NCBI GenBank assembly: GCA_021732215.1
Contig: JAKFVL010000006.1
Span: 248,001-312,000, forward strand
Length of the DNA stretch: 64,000 bases
Reading direction: 5' to 3'
Source: Hyphomicrobiales bacterium
GTDB lineage: Bacteria > Pseudomonadota > Alphaproteobacteria > Rhizobiales > Xanthobacteraceae
The translations under genes and the position numbers were made by a program. The notes under the pieces were generated by a model. The model had not been told where the DNA came from. It was given only the letters and a program-made list of their open reading frames with translations, and made no database searches. Below are positions 8,162 through 18,003 of this stretch, in pieces (within the stretch, counting starts at the first letter, position 1; each line of letters opens with the position of its first letter).

Positions 8162-9601
8162 ATGCGGATCGTCATGGCGCGCGCCCTGTCGGCGGTTGCC
8201 GTCGCGGCATTGACGCTCAATCCGATGCTCGCGCCCGTTTCGGCCAGCGATTATCGTGCGGCGGCTCCCGCCGGCGCCGGTGACCAGCTCAATGCCCGGT
8301 TTCTTCCGCTGGGTATCGGCAAGTCGCTTGTGATTGACCTGCCGCGGGATATCAAAGACGTTCTGGTTGCAGATCCCAAGATCGCCAACGCCGTAATCCG
8401 TTCCGCACAGCGCGCCTACATAATCGGCGCTGCGGTCGGTCAGACCAACATCGTATTCTTCGATGCGCAGGGTCAGCAGATTGCCGCATACGATATCGCG
8501 GTTACACGTGATCTGAATGGCGTTCGCACGGCGCTCCGCCAGGCGTTTCCTAACTCGGACATCAGGATCGAGGGCGTCGGCGACGGCGTGATGCTGATGG
8601 GATCGGTTTCGAGCCCGGTGGAAGCACAGCAAGCGCAGGATATTGCGGGTCGTCTGGTAGGTGCAGCCGACAGGGTCGTCAACAATATCGTGGTGCGCGG
8701 CCGCGATCAGGTAATGCTGAAAGTCACTGTTGCCGAAGTGCAGCGCGATATCGTCAAGCAGCTCGGTGTCGACTTGAATGCAAGCCTGAACTACGGAACT
8801 GCTGTCGTCAATTTCAACAATTCGAATCCGTTCAGTGCGCTCGGCCGCCCTCTGGTGGGCAGCAACAATCTAACCGGCACGTTCAAGTCGGTCAGCGCGA
8901 CCTTGCGTGCGATGGAAAGCGCCGGCGTCGTGCGAACGCTGGCCGAGCCCAATCTTTCTGCGATCTCTGGCGAATCCGCGACTTTTATCGCCGGCGGCGA
9001 ATTCCCCGTACCTGCCGGATTTCAGTGCGATCCGGTCACGCGCGTCTGTACCACCCAGATCACTTACAAGAAGTTTGGCATCTCGCTCAACTTCACGCCC
9101 GTCGTTCTGGCCGAAGGCCGCATCAGTCTTCGCGTCATGACGGAAGTCTCGGAGCTGTCGTCCGATAATTCGATCACCCTGACCCAGGCCGTCGGTACGA
9201 CGCAAACCAACTCGTTGACCGTGCCGTCGATCAAGACGCGGCGCGCGGAAACGACACTCGAGATTCCATCCGGCGGATCCCTGGCCATGGCTGGACTGAT
9301 CCAGGATCAGACGAAGCAGGCCATCAACGGATTGCCCGGACTGACGCAGCTGCCGGTTCTCGGAGCGCTGTTCCGCAGCCGCGATTACGTCAACCGTCAA
9401 ACGGAATTGATGGTGCTGGTCACGCCTTACGTGGTTCGTGCCGTCGCACAGAAAGATCTGTCGCGGCCGGACGACGGCTTCGTAGATGCGTCCGACCCGC
9501 AGTCCGATCTGCTGGGCACGATCAACCGGATATACGGCGTGCCCGGCAAGGCCGAACCTGCCAGACGCTATCGCGGCGCGTACGGCTTCATCACCGATTG
9601 A
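8162..9601 (+). CDS. cpaC: Type II/III secretin CpaC (RcpA), tad pilus channel
   Basis: Outer-membrane secretin through which the Flp pilus emerges, 479 aa. Signal peptide MRIVMARALSAVAVAALTL...VSA; N-terminal pilus domain (about 40-110, LPLGIGKSLVIDLPRDI); BON-like domain (about 115-180); secretin homology domain (about 230-440) with VRTLAEPNLSAISGESATF and the C-terminal LPVLGALFRSRDY...LMVLVTPYVV. Start ATG 8162 has GGGAGG 5 bases upstream; an in-frame ATG at 8135 also has a G-rich site and would add nine residues. CpaB and CpaD should be its partners. Confidence 0.94.
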   Translation: MRIVMARALSAVAVAALTLNPMLAPVSASDYRAAAPAGAGDQLNARFLPLGIGKSLVIDLPRDIKDVLVADPKIANAVIRSAQRAYIIGAAVGQTNIVFFDAQGQQIAAYDIAVTRDLNGVRTALRQAFPNSDIRIEGVGDGVMLMGSVSSPVEAQQAQDIAGRLVGAADRVVNNIVVRGRDQVMLKVTVAEVQRDIVKQLGVDLNASLNYGTAVVNFNNSNPFSALGRPLVGSNNLTGTFKSVSATLRAMESAGVVRTLAEPNLSAISGESATFIAGGEFPVPAGFQCDPVTRVCTTQITYKKFGISLNFTPVVLAEGRISLRVMTEVSELSSDNSITLTQAVGTTQTNSLTVPSIKTRRAETTLEIPSGGSLAMAGLIQDQTKQAINGLPGLTQLPVLGALFRSRDYVNRQTELMVLVTPYVVRAVAQKDLSRPDDGFVDASDPQSDLLGTINRIYGVPGKAEPARRYRGAYGFITD

Positions 9602-9612
9602 GGCGGATAAAA

Positions 9613-10356
9613 ATGAAAAAACTCATGCCCGGAACTCCTGATCGGTCCAGCCAATTCAAGGTGGGGATACTGCTGCTTGGCTTGTCTGCGGCTCTCGGAG
9701 CTTGCACACACACCAAGGAAGAGGTGACGGCCAGCGTTCCGCACGACTATCGGCAGCGGCACCCGATCGTTGTCCAGGAAGCTGATCGCTCGATGGAAGT
9801 CTTCGTCGGCAGCGCTCGCGGCGGTCTCACTGGACCGCAACGCGCAGACGTCGAGCAACTTGCGCAAACTTGGTTGCGCGAAGGAACCGGATCGATCGTC
9901 ATCGAGCAGCCTGTCGGCACGCCCAACGCGCGGGCCGCGCAAGAATCTCTCCGCGAGATACGCGCTGTGCTGAGTGCCGCCGGAGTGCCGCCGCGCGGCG
10001 TCAAGGTGCGTGACTACAAGCCGGTGAGCGAGCGGCAGTTCGCCACGATCCGCATCAACTATCCCAAGATCATCGCCGACGCAGGGCCTTGCGGCATATG
10101 GCCGGAAGACCTCGGTCCATCGATCAAGAACAAGGGTTATCTGGAGAATCGCCAGTATCACAACTTCGGCTGCGCCTATCAACGTAACCTTGCTGCGATG
10201 GTCGATAACCCGGCCGACCTTGTGCAGCCTCGCGCAGAAACGCCGGCCTACACCGCGCGCCGCTCTATCGCGTTCGACAAGTATCGCAAGGGCAATGCGA
10301 CCGCGACGACATATCCGGACGCCGAAAAGGCCAAATTGAGCGACGTTGGAAAATGA
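9613..10356 (+). CDS. cpaD: Pilus assembly lipoprotein CpaD
   Basis: Outer-membrane lipoprotein of the tad secretion pore, 247 aa. Lipobox LGAC with Cys at residue 31 after a hydrophobic signal. The CpaD domain covers about 45-225: VTASVPHDYRQRHPIVVQ at the start, the Arg/Gly-rich middle and GCAYQRNLAAMVDNPADL near the end, which are family landmarks. Start ATG 9613 follows GGCGGATAA, 11 bases after the secretin stop. The stop overlaps cpaE by 4 bases (ATGA). Confidence 0.92.
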   Translation: MKKLMPGTPDRSSQFKVGILLLGLSAALGACTHTKEEVTASVPHDYRQRHPIVVQEADRSMEVFVGSARGGLTGPQRADVEQLAQTWLREGTGSIVIEQPVGTPNARAAQESLREIRAVLSAAGVPPRGVKVRDYKPVSERQFATIRINYPKIIADAGPCGIWPEDLGPSIKNKGYLENRQYHNFGCAYQRNLAAMVDNPADLVQPRAETPAYTARRSIAFDKYRKGNATATTYPDAEKAKLSDVGK

Positions 10357-11627
10357 TCAGCTACGCGCAGCAGGACCCAAACGAAACAGAAGCGGCCTCG
10401 GTCTCTGCTGAGGATATGCACATCGCGCCGTCACCGCGCGTGTCGGTGCAGGCATTCTGCGAGACAGTTGAGACCGCCGCCACCGTGCAGTCTGCGGGCG
10501 AAGACCGCCGGTTGGGCAAGGCGCACATCAAGATACAGATGGGCGGCATGCCGGCCGCGATCGAAGCCTATCGCTCCGCGCCCACGCCGAATGTGATTGT
10601 TATCGAGACCGAAGGTCGCGGCGACATTCTCGGCGGGCTCGATCATCTCGCTGGTGTCTGCGATGCAGGCACTCGTGTCATCGTTATTGGTCGCATCAAT
10701 GACGTAACTTTCTATCGCGAACTCATGCGCCGCGGTGTCAGCGATTACGTCATCGCGCCGGTCGGGACAATCGACGTCGTCCGTTCGATCTGCGGCCTGT
10801 TTTCTTCGCCGGAAGCCAAGGCGGTGGGCCGGGTTATCGCGGTGACGGGAGCCAAAGGCGGCGTCGGCGCTTCGACGATCGCCCATAATGTCGCATGGGC
10901 GATAGCGCGCGACCTTGCGCTGGACTCGGTCGTGGTCGATCTCGATCTTGCGTTTGGCACGGCCGGGCTGGACTATAACCAGGATCCGCCGCAAGGAATT
11001 GCCGATGCGGTATTCTCGCCGGATCGTGTCGATACCGCGTTCATCGACCGTTTGCTATCGAAGTGCACGGACCACCTCAGCTTGCTTGCCGCACCGGCGA
11101 CGCTCGATCGGGTCTATGATTTCGGCACGGAAGCGTTCGATTCAATCTTCGATACGCTACGCACGACGATGCCTTGCATCGTGCTCGATGTGCCGCACCA
11201 ATGGTCGGGTTGGAGCCGTCGTGCGCTGATCGGCGCCGACGATATTCTGATCGTGGCGGCCCCCGACCTCGCAAACTTGCGAAACGCCAAGAATCTTTAT
11301 GACCTCCTGAAAGCCGCGCGCCCAAACGATCGCGCGCCGCTCTATTGTCTCAATCAGGTCGGCGTTCCGAAGCGCCCGGAGATCAATGCTGCCGAGTTTG
11401 CAAAGGCGATCGAGGCCAAGCCGATAGCCAGTATTCCGTTCGAGCCGCAGATGTTCGGTTCTGCTTCGAACAACGGTCAGATGATCGCCGAGATCTCCGC
11501 GAACCATCGCGTTGCCGATATGTTTCATCAGATCGCCCAGCGCCTGACGGGCCGCGGCGAGACAAAGAAGCCCAAGAATTCGTTCTTTGCTCCGTTGCTC
11601 GGAAAGCTGCGGCGGAGCGGCACGTAA
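10353..11627 (+). CDS. cpaE: CpaE/TadZ-type ATPase, polar localisation factor
   Basis: Cytoplasmic MinD/ParA-superfamily protein that positions the tad machine, 424 aa. The N-terminal third (about 65-150) is an atypical receiver-like domain (VIVIETEGRGDILGGLDHLA). The C-terminal ATPase has a deviant Walker A (GAKGGVGAST) in which the usual Lys-Thr is replaced, a known TadZ peculiarity, and a switch region VVVDLDLAFG. It starts inside the cpaD stop, indicating coupled translation. Confidence 0.92.
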   Translation: MISYAQQDPNETEAASVSAEDMHIAPSPRVSVQAFCETVETAATVQSAGEDRRLGKAHIKIQMGGMPAAIEAYRSAPTPNVIVIETEGRGDILGGLDHLAGVCDAGTRVIVIGRINDVTFYRELMRRGVSDYVIAPVGTIDVVRSICGLFSSPEAKAVGRVIAVTGAKGGVGASTIAHNVAWAIARDLALDSVVVDLDLAFGTAGLDYNQDPPQGIADAVFSPDRVDTAFIDRLLSKCTDHLSLLAAPATLDRVYDFGTEAFDSIFDTLRTTMPCIVLDVPHQWSGWSRRALIGADDILIVAAPDLANLRNAKNLYDLLKAARPNDRAPLYCLNQVGVPKRPEINAAEFAKAIEAKPIASIPFEPQMFGSASNNGQMIAEISANHRVADMFHQIAQRLTGRGETKKPKNSFFAPLLGKLRRSGT

Positions 11628-11733
11628 TGTGGTCCGGTCGTTGAGCGGAGCGATCTGAGAAAGAGCCGAAGCGGGATTGCTATCGGTCGTCGTCAGGCCG
11701 ATTGCGGTCTGGCTAGAGGTTTGGAGTATCGCC

Positions 11734-13218
11734 GTGTTCGGTAAGCGTAGCGGAGTGGACAACAATGCGAGATTGGCGCCGCCGGCGGCCATGCCGTCCG
11801 ACGCCGGATCTGCGACCATTGCTGCCTCGCGGCCGCCCGAGCCCCAGACCTCAGCTCCTGCCGTCGCTTCGCCGCCGCTTGCACCCACACGCCAGGCGCC
11901 GCCCGCGGACACGCGCCGTTCCGACAATTACTATCAGGTCAAGGCGACGATCTTCGGTGCGCTGATCGAGGCGATCGATCTTGCTCAGCTTTCCAAGCTG
12001 GACGGTGAATCGGCGCGCGAGGAAATCCGCGACATCGTCAACGAAATCATCGCGATCAAGAATATCGTGATGTCAATCGCCGAGCAGGAAGAGCTGCTCG
12101 ATGATATTTGTAACGACGTTCTCGGCTATGGCCCGCTTGAACCGCTGCTGGCGCGAGACGATATCGCCGACATCATGGTCAATGGCGCCGGTACCGTGTT
12201 TATCGAAGTTGCCGGGCGGATTCAGCGCACCGGGATCCGGTTCCGTGACAATCAGCAGTTGCTGAACATCTGCCAGCGTATCGTGAGCCAGGTCGGCCGG
12301 CGCGTCGACGAATCTTCGCCGATCTGCGATGCGCGTTTGGCGGATGGGTCCCGTGTCAACGCCATCGTGCCGCCTCTTGCGATCGACGGTCCCGCTCTCA
12401 CCATCCGCAAGTTCAAGCGCGACAAGCTCACACTCGAGCAACTCGTCAAGTTCGGCGCGATTACGCCCGAGGGCGCCGAAATCCTTCAGGTCATCGGCCG
12501 CTGCCGCGTCAACGTTCTGATCTCCGGCGGTACCGGTTCGGGCAAGACCACGCTCTTGAATTGCCTCACTCGCTACATCGACGATGATGAGCGCATCATC
12601 ACGTGCGAGGACGCAGCCGAGCTCCAGCTCCAGCAGCCGCATGTCGTCCGTCTGGAAACGCGCCCGCCGAATATCGAAGGCGAAGGCCAGGTCACGATGC
12701 GCGATCTGGTCCGCAACTGCCTGCGTATGCGCCCTGAACGCATCATCGTCGGCGAAGTTCGCGGACCCGAAGCGTTCGATCTTCTCCAGGCAATGAATAC
12801 TGGTCACGATGGCTCGATGGGAACGCTGCACGCCAACAATCCGCGCGAAGCCCTGTCGCGTTGCGAGTCGATGATCACGATGGGCGGCTTTTCTCTGCCG
12901 TCTCGCACCATTCGCGAGATGATCTGCGCGTCGATCGATGTCGTCGTTCAGGCCGCCCGTTTGCGCGACGGCTCGCGCCGCATCACTCACGTTACCGAAG
13001 TGCTTGGGATGGAAGGCGACACCATCATCACGCAGGACCTCTTCATCTATGATATGACCGGTGAAGACCTGAACGGTAACATCATCGGCAGGCATCGTTC
13101 GACGGGCATCGGCCGGCCGCGATTCTGGGATCGTGCGCGATACTATGGCGAAGAGAAGCGGCTGGCGGCGGCGCTCGATGCCGCCGAGAAGCTCTCCGAT
13201 GCCGGGGCTCAGCTATGA
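11734..13218 (+). CDS. cpaF: CpaF/TadA secretion ATPase
   Basis: Hexameric type II/IV secretion ATPase that powers Flp pilus assembly, 494 aa. A low-complexity Pro/Ala-rich N-terminus (about 10-65) precedes the conserved body. Motifs: Walker [10 protein letters not shown], Asp box with [11 protein letters not shown], Walker [15 protein letters not shown], and His box [15 protein letters not shown]. Start GTG 11734 has TTGGAG at good spacing and gives FGKRSG at the N-terminus, as in related species; upstream in-frame codons lack support. The stop overlaps tadB by 4 bases. Confidence 0.94.
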   Translation: MFGKRSGVDNNARLAPPAAMPSDAGSATIAASRPPEPQTSAPAVASPPLAPTRQAPPADTRRSDNYYQVKATIFGALIEAIDLAQLSKLDGESAREEIRDIVNEIIAIKNIVMSIAEQEELLDDICNDVLGYGPLEPLLARDDIADIMVNGAGTVFIEVAGRIQRTGIRFRDNQQLLNICQRIVSQVGRRVDESSPICDARLADGSRVNAIVPPLAIDGPALTIRKFKRDKLTLEQLVKFGAITPEGAEILQVIGRCRVNVLISGGTGSGKTTLLNCLTRYIDDDERIITCEDAAELQLQQPHVVRLETRPPNIEGEGQVTMRDLVRNCLRMRPERIIVGEVRGPEAFDLLQAMNTGHDGSMGTLHANNPREALSRCESMITMGGFSLPSRTIREMICASIDVVVQAARLRDGSRRITHVTEVLGMEGDTIITQDLFIYDMTGEDLNGNIIGRHRSTGIGRPRFWDRARYYGEEKRLAAALDAAEKLSDAGAQL

Positions 13219-14189
13219 ATGTTCAAGCTATCGCCCTTTCGTTTCTTGCGGCGACCGCCATCGGCGGCGTGGCCTGGGTGTTCCTCTATCCGTACCTGTC
13301 CGGGGAGAAATCCGCCGAGAAGAGGCGTGCTTCGGTTGCACGGGCGGAGCCGATTGCCAACCGCCGCGCCGAGCGTGCTCAACGCAGCCGGCGCGAGCAG
13401 GTCGAAGAGACTCTGAAAGAAGTCGAGAACCGGCACAAGAAAAAGAAAATTTTGCTTGCGTCGCGCATCTCGCAGGCTGGCTTGTCGTGGTCGAAACCGA
13501 AGTTCTTCATTATTTCCGGCGTACTTGGCGTTTCGACACTTGTCGGATTGATCGTCGCGGGACTGGCCCCGCTGCCGGCGGTCGGCATGGGTTTCGCGGC
13601 TGGGTTCGGTGTCCCTCGCTGGATGCTGGGCTTCCTCAAGAAACGCCGCGAGAAGAAGTTTATCGACGGTCTGCCTGACGCGGTCGATGTCATCGTGCGC
13701 GGTATTCGTGCCGGCCTGCCCTTGTTCGATTCCATCAAGATGGTGGCGGCGGACGCGAAAGAGCCGATCAAGAGCGAGTTTGCATCCGTGATCGAAACCC
13801 AGGCTATTGGTATGCCGCTCGGCGAAGCCTGCGCCCGGATTTATGAACGCATCCCTCTGCCGGAAACGAATTTTTTCGCGATCGTGATTGCGATCCAGAC
13901 GAAATCCGGCGGCAATCTGTCAGAAGCGCTGGGCAATCTGTCCCGGGTGCTGCGCGATCGCAAGCGAATGGCCGCCAAGGTTCAGGCGATGTCGATGGAA
14001 GCGAAGGCGTCGGCCAGCATCATTGGCGCGTTGCCGATCGTGGTCATGGGCGGCGTGTACGTGACCAGTCCTGGCTATATGGACGTTCTGTTCACGACTC
14101 AGGTCGGTCATATTCTGCTGGCATGCAGCGCGCTGTCGTATGCCACGGGCATTTTCGTCATGAAGAAAATGATCAACTTCGATTTCTGA
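13215..14189 (+). CDS. tadB: Tad inner-membrane platform protein TadB
   Basis: Polytopic inner-membrane protein with a type II secretion F (GspF-like) domain, 324 aa, docking partner of CpaF. Membrane segments near residues 5-25, 97-115, 120-135, 275-292 and 300-317. The cytoplasmic F domain has LPDAVDVIVRGIRAGLPL and AIVIAIQTKSGGNLSEAL, both family hallmarks. ATGA overlap with cpaF and 10 bases to tadC show one operon. Confidence 0.93.
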   Translation: MNVQAIALSFLAATAIGGVAWVFLYPYLSGEKSAEKRRASVARAEPIANRRAERAQRSRREQVEETLKEVENRHKKKKILLASRISQAGLSWSKPKFFIISGVLGVSTLVGLIVAGLAPLPAVGMGFAAGFGVPRWMLGFLKKRREKKFIDGLPDAVDVIVRGIRAGLPLFDSIKMVAADAKEPIKSEFASVIETQAIGMPLGEACARIYERIPLPETNFFAIVIAIQTKSGGNLSEALGNLSRVLRDRKRMAAKVQAMSMEAKASASIIGALPIVVMGGVYVTSPGYMDVLFTTQVGHILLACSALSYATGIFVMKKMINFDF

Positions 14190-14199
14190 CGAGGGTCCC

Positions 14200-15183
14200 G
14201 TGTTTGAGCTCATCATCAGTAAGTTCCACGATGCCCGGTTCATGACGATGATGCTTGCCGCGATCGCGGTTGGCGCAACGGTCTATACGCTCGCGATACC
14301 GCTTTTCTCGGGCGACAGTTTGTCGAAGCGCATGAAAGCTGTTGCGAGCGAGCGCGAGCGTATCCGGCAGCGCGAGCGCGAACGGTTGCAGCGCTCCGAG
14401 AAAGTGTCTCTGCGGCAGAGTCCAAAGCAACTCGTGCAGAGGGTGGTTGAAGATTTCAATCTGGGAAAATGGGTCGCACAGGAAGCTGCGCGCGACAAGC
14501 TGGTGATGGCCGGTTATCGCGGGCAAGCGCCTTACATCACGTTTCTGTTCTTTCGACTGGTGACACCGATCAGTTTCCTGATCCTCACTTCGATCTATAT
14601 ATTCTTTATTCTTGATAGCGATCAGTCGACCGGAACCAAATTGGGAATCTGCCTGATCGGCACTTTCCTCGGGATGCAGGCGCCAATGCTGTTTCTGAAG
14701 AACCAGATCAGCAAGCGGCAATTGTCCATCAAGCGCGCGTTCCCGGACGCACTCGACCTGCTTCTGATTTGCGTTGAATCCGGCATGTCGATCGAGTCGG
14801 CTTTCCGTCGCGTCTCGACCGAAATCGGAGCGCAATCGATTCCGCTCGCGGAAGAGTTCACCTTGACGACGGCTGAGCTGTCCTATCTGCAGGAACGCCG
14901 GGTTGCCTATGAAAACCTGGCCAAGAGAACCGGACTCGAGAACATCAAATCTGTCTGCCTCGCGCTTCAGCAGTCGGAAAGATACGGAACGCCGCTCGGG
15001 CAGACCTTGCGCGTGCTCGCACAGGAGAGTCGTGACTCCCGGATGAATGAGGCTGAGAAGAAGGCGGCTGCATTGCCGCCCAAGCTCACTGTTCCGATGA
15101 TCGTGTTCTTTCTGCCCGTGCTGTTTGTGGTCATCCTCGGGCCGACCGGAATCAAGGTCGCCGCCATGCAGGCGGGCGGCTAA
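14200..15183 (+). CDS. tadC: Tad inner-membrane platform protein TadC
   Basis: Second GspF-domain protein of the tad platform, 327 aa, paralogous to TadB. Landmarks: FPDALDLLLICVESGMSIE, the TadB/TadC-type F domain, and FFLPVLFVVILGPTGIK as the last membrane helix. The region after the first membrane segment is highly charged (runs of Arg/Glu), probably a cytoplasmic helix. GTG start at 14200 is preceded by GAGGG. Last gene of the cpaB-tadC operon; a terminator follows. Confidence 0.93.
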   Translation: MFELIISKFHDARFMTMMLAAIAVGATVYTLAIPLFSGDSLSKRMKAVASERERIRQRERERLQRSEKVSLRQSPKQLVQRVVEDFNLGKWVAQEAARDKLVMAGYRGQAPYITFLFFRLVTPISFLILTSIYIFFILDSDQSTGTKLGICLIGTFLGMQAPMLFLKNQISKRQLSIKRAFPDALDLLLICVESGMSIESAFRRVSTEIGAQSIPLAEEFTLTTAELSYLQERRVAYENLAKRTGLENIKSVCLALQQSERYGTPLGQTLRVLAQESRDSRMNEAEKKAAALPPKLTVPMIVFFLPVLFVVILGPTGIKVAAMQAGG

Positions 15184-15235
15184 GCCGACGGTCTTATATC
15201 GACACGCCGATACAGAAGGCAGTACAGGAAAAGCG

Positions 15236-15266
15236 AAAGGGCCGCGTCTGACGCGGCCCTTTGTTT
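15236..15266. terminator. Bidirectional terminator between tadC and cspA
   Basis: AAAGGGCCGCGT pairs perfectly with ACGCGGCCCTTT across a 3-base loop, with TTGTTTT after it on the plus strand. Being symmetrical, it can end both the tad operon and the convergent cspA transcript. Confidence 0.9.
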
Positions 15267-15302
15267 TATGTGCGCGATTTCCGCGGCCGGACCGCGAAGT
15301 CG

Positions 15303-15515
15303 TCAACCCGCGGCGCGGAGATTGTCTGCCGAAGACTTGCCTGAACGGCGATCGGCCACGATTTCGTAGCTGATCTTCTGACCCTCGCGCAGCGTACCGA
15401 GACCGGCACGCTCGACGGCGCTGATGTGCACGAATACATCGTTGCCGCCGTCATCCGGCTGGATAAAGCCGTAGCCCTTAGTCGCATTAAACCACTTCAC
15501 TGTTCCCATGCTCAC
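15303..15515 (-). CDS. cspA: Cold-shock domain protein (CspA family)
   Basis: 70-aa single-stranded nucleic-acid-binding OB fold, an RNA chaperone. RNP1 GYGFIQPDD and RNP2 DVFVHISAV are intact, with the leading [11 protein letters not shown]. The start may be GTG 15515 (RBS AGAGGGA 7 bases upstream) or the ATG two codons later; the GTG start gives the [10 protein letters not shown]-terminus usual in this group. A 278-base gap upstream could hold a long leader, as is common for csp genes. Confidence 0.95.
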   Translation of the reverse strand: MSMGTVKWFNATKGYGFIQPDDGGNDVFVHISAVERAGLGTLREGQKISYEIVADRRSGKSSADNLRAAG

Positions 15516-15793
15516 GGGGAAGTCCCTCTCGATATATAAGTCGCGTCGAAACCCACAGCCAAGCGGGTTGGTGATATCGAATTTTGGGTGGGGTCGTCAG
15601 CGTCTAAACCGGCTGTACCGGTGGTAGCTCATGTCGTCCGGCCGAAAATCGATACCTTAACTTTAGGCGAAAAAAACGGCTGAAACAATCCGGCGGGCCG
15701 GGATTTTTTGGCGGCGGGCAATTTGTCTCAATTGCGGCGCACCCGCGTGCACGTGGCTCGCGGATGCGTATTTCATGCAGCGGTCGAGCTTGG
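15516..15793. other. Intergenic region: cspA promoter/leader and infA 3' region
   Basis: 278 bases without a credible gene. It must contain the cspA promoter and 5' leader and the end of the infA transcript. A G+C-rich imperfect hairpin followed by six T's on the plus strand sits at 15688-15709 and is the only clear structure; no plus-strand gene precedes it. Confidence 0.5.
15688..15709 (+). terminator. Short hairpin plus T6, orphan terminator-like element
   Basis: ATCCGGC and GCCGGGAT can form a bulged stem with a very small loop directly before TTTTTT on the plus strand. No plus-strand gene precedes it, so it may end an unannotated RNA or be chance. Confidence 0.3.
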
Positions 15794-16078
15794 CTACCTG
15801 CGCCGGAACTGGCCGCGTGCCTGACCGCCGCGTGGCACGGGAGCTCCGCCCGGCCGCTCGTCCTTGTGCCGGAAAATCAGGCGGCCTTTCTCGAGATCAT
15901 AGGGTGACATCTCGATCGTAACCCGGTCGCCGGCCAACGTCTTGATGCGGTTCTTCTTCATCTTGCCCGCCGTGTAAGCGATGATCTCGTGCCCAGCGTC
16001 AAGCTGAACACGATAGCGGGCATCGGGGAGAATTTCGGTGACCAGTCCTTCGAACTGGATCAGCTCTTCTTTCGCCAT
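15794..16078 (-). CDS. infA: Translation initiation factor IF-1 paralogue with RG-rich tail
   Basis: S1/OB-fold protein similar to IF-1 throughout residues 1-72 ([51 protein letters not shown]). It is 94 aa, whereas IF-1 is normally about 72, because of a C-terminal Gly/Arg/Pro-rich tail ending GQFRRR. It binds the 30S A site in initiation, or acts as an RNA chaperone. Its place between cspA and rhlE suggests a cold- or stress-adapted second copy. The tail resembles RG-rich RNA-binding tails. Confidence 0.9.
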   Translation of the reverse strand: MAKEELIQFEGLVTEILPDARYRVQLDAGHEIIAYTAGKMKKNRIKTLAGDRVTIEMSPYDLEKGRLIFRHKDERPGGAPVPRGGQARGQFRRR

Positions 16079-16101
16079 AGGGGTCTCCGGAACGAATACG
16101 A

Positions 16102-17517
16102 TCAGCTTTGCGAATTGCGATTGCGGTTCGGGCGCGCGGGGCGGCTATCGCGTCGCAAAAATGCAACGCCTTGAATACCATCGCCTTTACCGGATTGCGA
16201 CGGGCGAGCCGGTTCATGCCGGTTGGGCTGCCCGTGCTGACCTTGATGGCCGGCCTGCTTGCGTCGCCGCCGGGGTCCTTGTGCTCCGGGTGCAGCATCA
16301 TGCTGCGGGCGACCGGCATGGCCATGATGTGGCTTGCCTCTTCCCATTCGATGCTGCTGTGGCACCGGTCCGGTATCGCGGTGGCCCGGTGTTCTGCGGT
16401 CTTCCTTCGGCAGCGTGATGCGAATGAGACGCTCGATGTCGCGCAGATAGCTGTGCTCATCAGGCCCGGCGCAGAGCGAGATCGCGACGCCGTCCGCCCC
16501 GGCGCGCGCCGTGCGGCCGATGCGGTGGACGTAGGTTTCCGGGATGTTTGGCAGGTCGAAGTTCACCACATGGCTGATGCCGTCGACGTCGATCCCGCGC
16601 GCCGCGATATCGGTGGCAACGAGCGTACGGATCTGACCGGAACGAAATGCGGCGAGCACCCGCTCGCGATGGTTTTGCGACTTGTTGCCGTGAATGGCGT
16701 CGGCGGGAATGCCGGCCTTGACCAAGCCCTTCACCACCTTGTCGGCGCCATGCTTGGTGCGGGTGAAAATCAGCGCCCGATTGACCTGTTCTTGTTTGAG
16801 CAACTGGGCGAGCAGCGCCGGTTTGGCTGAATGGTCTACCTGAATGACACGCTGTTCGATGCGATCGACGGTTGAGGCCACCGGCGTAACTGCGACCCGC
16901 GCGGGGTCGCGCAGCATCTGCTCGGCTAGATCGGCGATGTCCTTCGGCATGGTGGCCGAGAAGAACAATGTTTGCCGGGTCTTCGGCAGCTTGGCGATGA
17001 TCTTCCGGATGTCGTTGATGAAGCCCATATCGAGCATGCGGTCGGCTTCGTCGAGCACCAGATATTCGACCTGGTTCAGCTTGAGTGCGTTGCCCTGAAC
17101 GAGGTCGAGCAACCGACCGGGGGTGGCCACCATGACTTCGACGCCCTGCATGACCGAGCGGACCTGACGGCCCATCGGTACGCCGCCGATTGCCAGCGCG
17201 GAAGTCAGGCGCATGTGCCGGCCATAGGCATTGAAGCTGTCTAGGATCTGGCCCGAAAGCTCGCGCGTCGGGCTGAGCACAAGCACGCGGCAATGCTTCG
17301 GCTGCGGCCTTGTGCGAGCCTGAAGCAAACGGTGCAGAATGGGCAGGGCGAACGAGGCTGTCTTTCCGGTCCCGGTCTGTGCGATGCCGACAATGTCGCG
17401 GCCGGTCAGAGCAATCGGAATGGTTTGAGCCTGAATAGGCGTGGGCGTGAGGTAGTTTTCTTCCTTGAGCGCACGAGAGATTGGATCGGCAAGGCCGAAA
17501 TCCTGAAAGGAGGTCAA
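16102..17517 (-). CDS. rhlE: DEAD-box RNA helicase RhlE type, TTG start
   Basis: ATP-dependent RNA helicase, 471 aa, for ribosome assembly and RNA unfolding, often induced in the cold. Motifs in order: Q motif [19 protein letters not shown], Ia [60 protein letters not shown]. After about residue 365 there is a basic His/Gly/Arg/Pro-rich tail for RNA binding. The only start that gives the family N-terminus ([12 protein letters not shown]) is TTG at 17517, with GGAAAG 8 bases before it, so low translation efficiency or autoregulation is possible. It lies 23 bases upstream of infA in the same direction. Confidence 0.93.
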   Translation of the reverse strand: MTSFQDFGLADPISRALKEENYLTPTPIQAQTIPIALTGRDIVGIAQTGTGKTASFALPILHRLLQARTRPQPKHCRVLVLSPTRELSGQILDSFNAYGRHMRLTSALAIGGVPMGRQVRSVMQGVEVMVATPGRLLDLVQGNALKLNQVEYLVLDEADRMLDMGFINDIRKIIAKLPKTRQTLFFSATMPKDIADLAEQMLRDPARVAVTPVASTVDRIEQRVIQVDHSAKPALLAQLLKQEQVNRALIFTRTKHGADKVVKGLVKAGIPADAIHGNKSQNHRERVLAAFRSGQIRTLVATDIAARGIDVDGISHVVNFDLPNIPETYVHRIGRTARAGADGVAISLCAGPDEHSYLRDIERLIRITLPKEDRRTPGHRDTGPVPQQHRMGRGKPHHGHAGRPQHDAAPGAQGPRRRRKQAGHQGQHGQPNRHEPARPSQSGKGDGIQGVAFLRRDSRPARPNRNRNSQS

Positions 17518-17570
17518 AAGATTTTCTTTCCATCAAAAGCAGCGCGCGCCTGACGGGATGCCAGGTACGG

Positions 17571-17590
17571 GCGGGTGTTTGGACACCCGC
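17571..17590 (-). other. Perfect hairpin in the rhlE leader
   Basis: GCGGGTGT and ACACCCGC form an 8-bp stem with a 4-base loop about 54-73 bases upstream of the rhlE start. It lacks a T tract, so it is more likely an mRNA leader structure than a terminator. Confidence 0.4.
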
Positions 17591-18003
17591 GCGTTTGAGG
17601 TGTCGGCTTGTTAGCGAGATTGGGGGCAAGCCTTGGGCCCGTCGTCGGGCTCGAACACGCTGCTTGCAGAGACCTGATGATTCTCAAGGTCGTAGCGGTG
17701 ATATGGAACACGAACGCGGCTCTTTCAAGGTGAAAGATGCCTGATCGCATGTTTGGTGAAGGGCCAAGCATTTTCCGGAATTCATCTCCAGGATAATCCG
17801 ACGGCAAATTGTGTACAGTTGTATTATTATACCGTAATTTTGCTTATTATATCATCATTGTTCTTTGAGTGACTATTTTATAGGCCGCAACAGTCCGACC
17901 ATCTCGCCTTAATTGCTTATAAAATAATCATAGTAGCCGCGATGCAGTTTGAGAGAAGATCAAAATACCTGCGGCAACATGCACTTAAGTACGCTCACTT
18001 CCT
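17591..18003. other. A+T-rich divergent region between rhlE and urtA
   Basis: About 410 bases with no convincing gene. From 17810 to 17945 it is strongly A+T-rich (runs such as TTATTATACCG and ATAAAATAATCATAG), unlike the rest of the window, as expected for promoter and regulator-binding DNA. I could not recognise a good NtrC palindrome. Confidence 0.5.

Noticed and set aside
14173-15306. 377-codon open frame antisense to tadC
   Set aside because: The composition is Arg/His/Gln-rich with no domain, and tadC on the other strand has clear family features.
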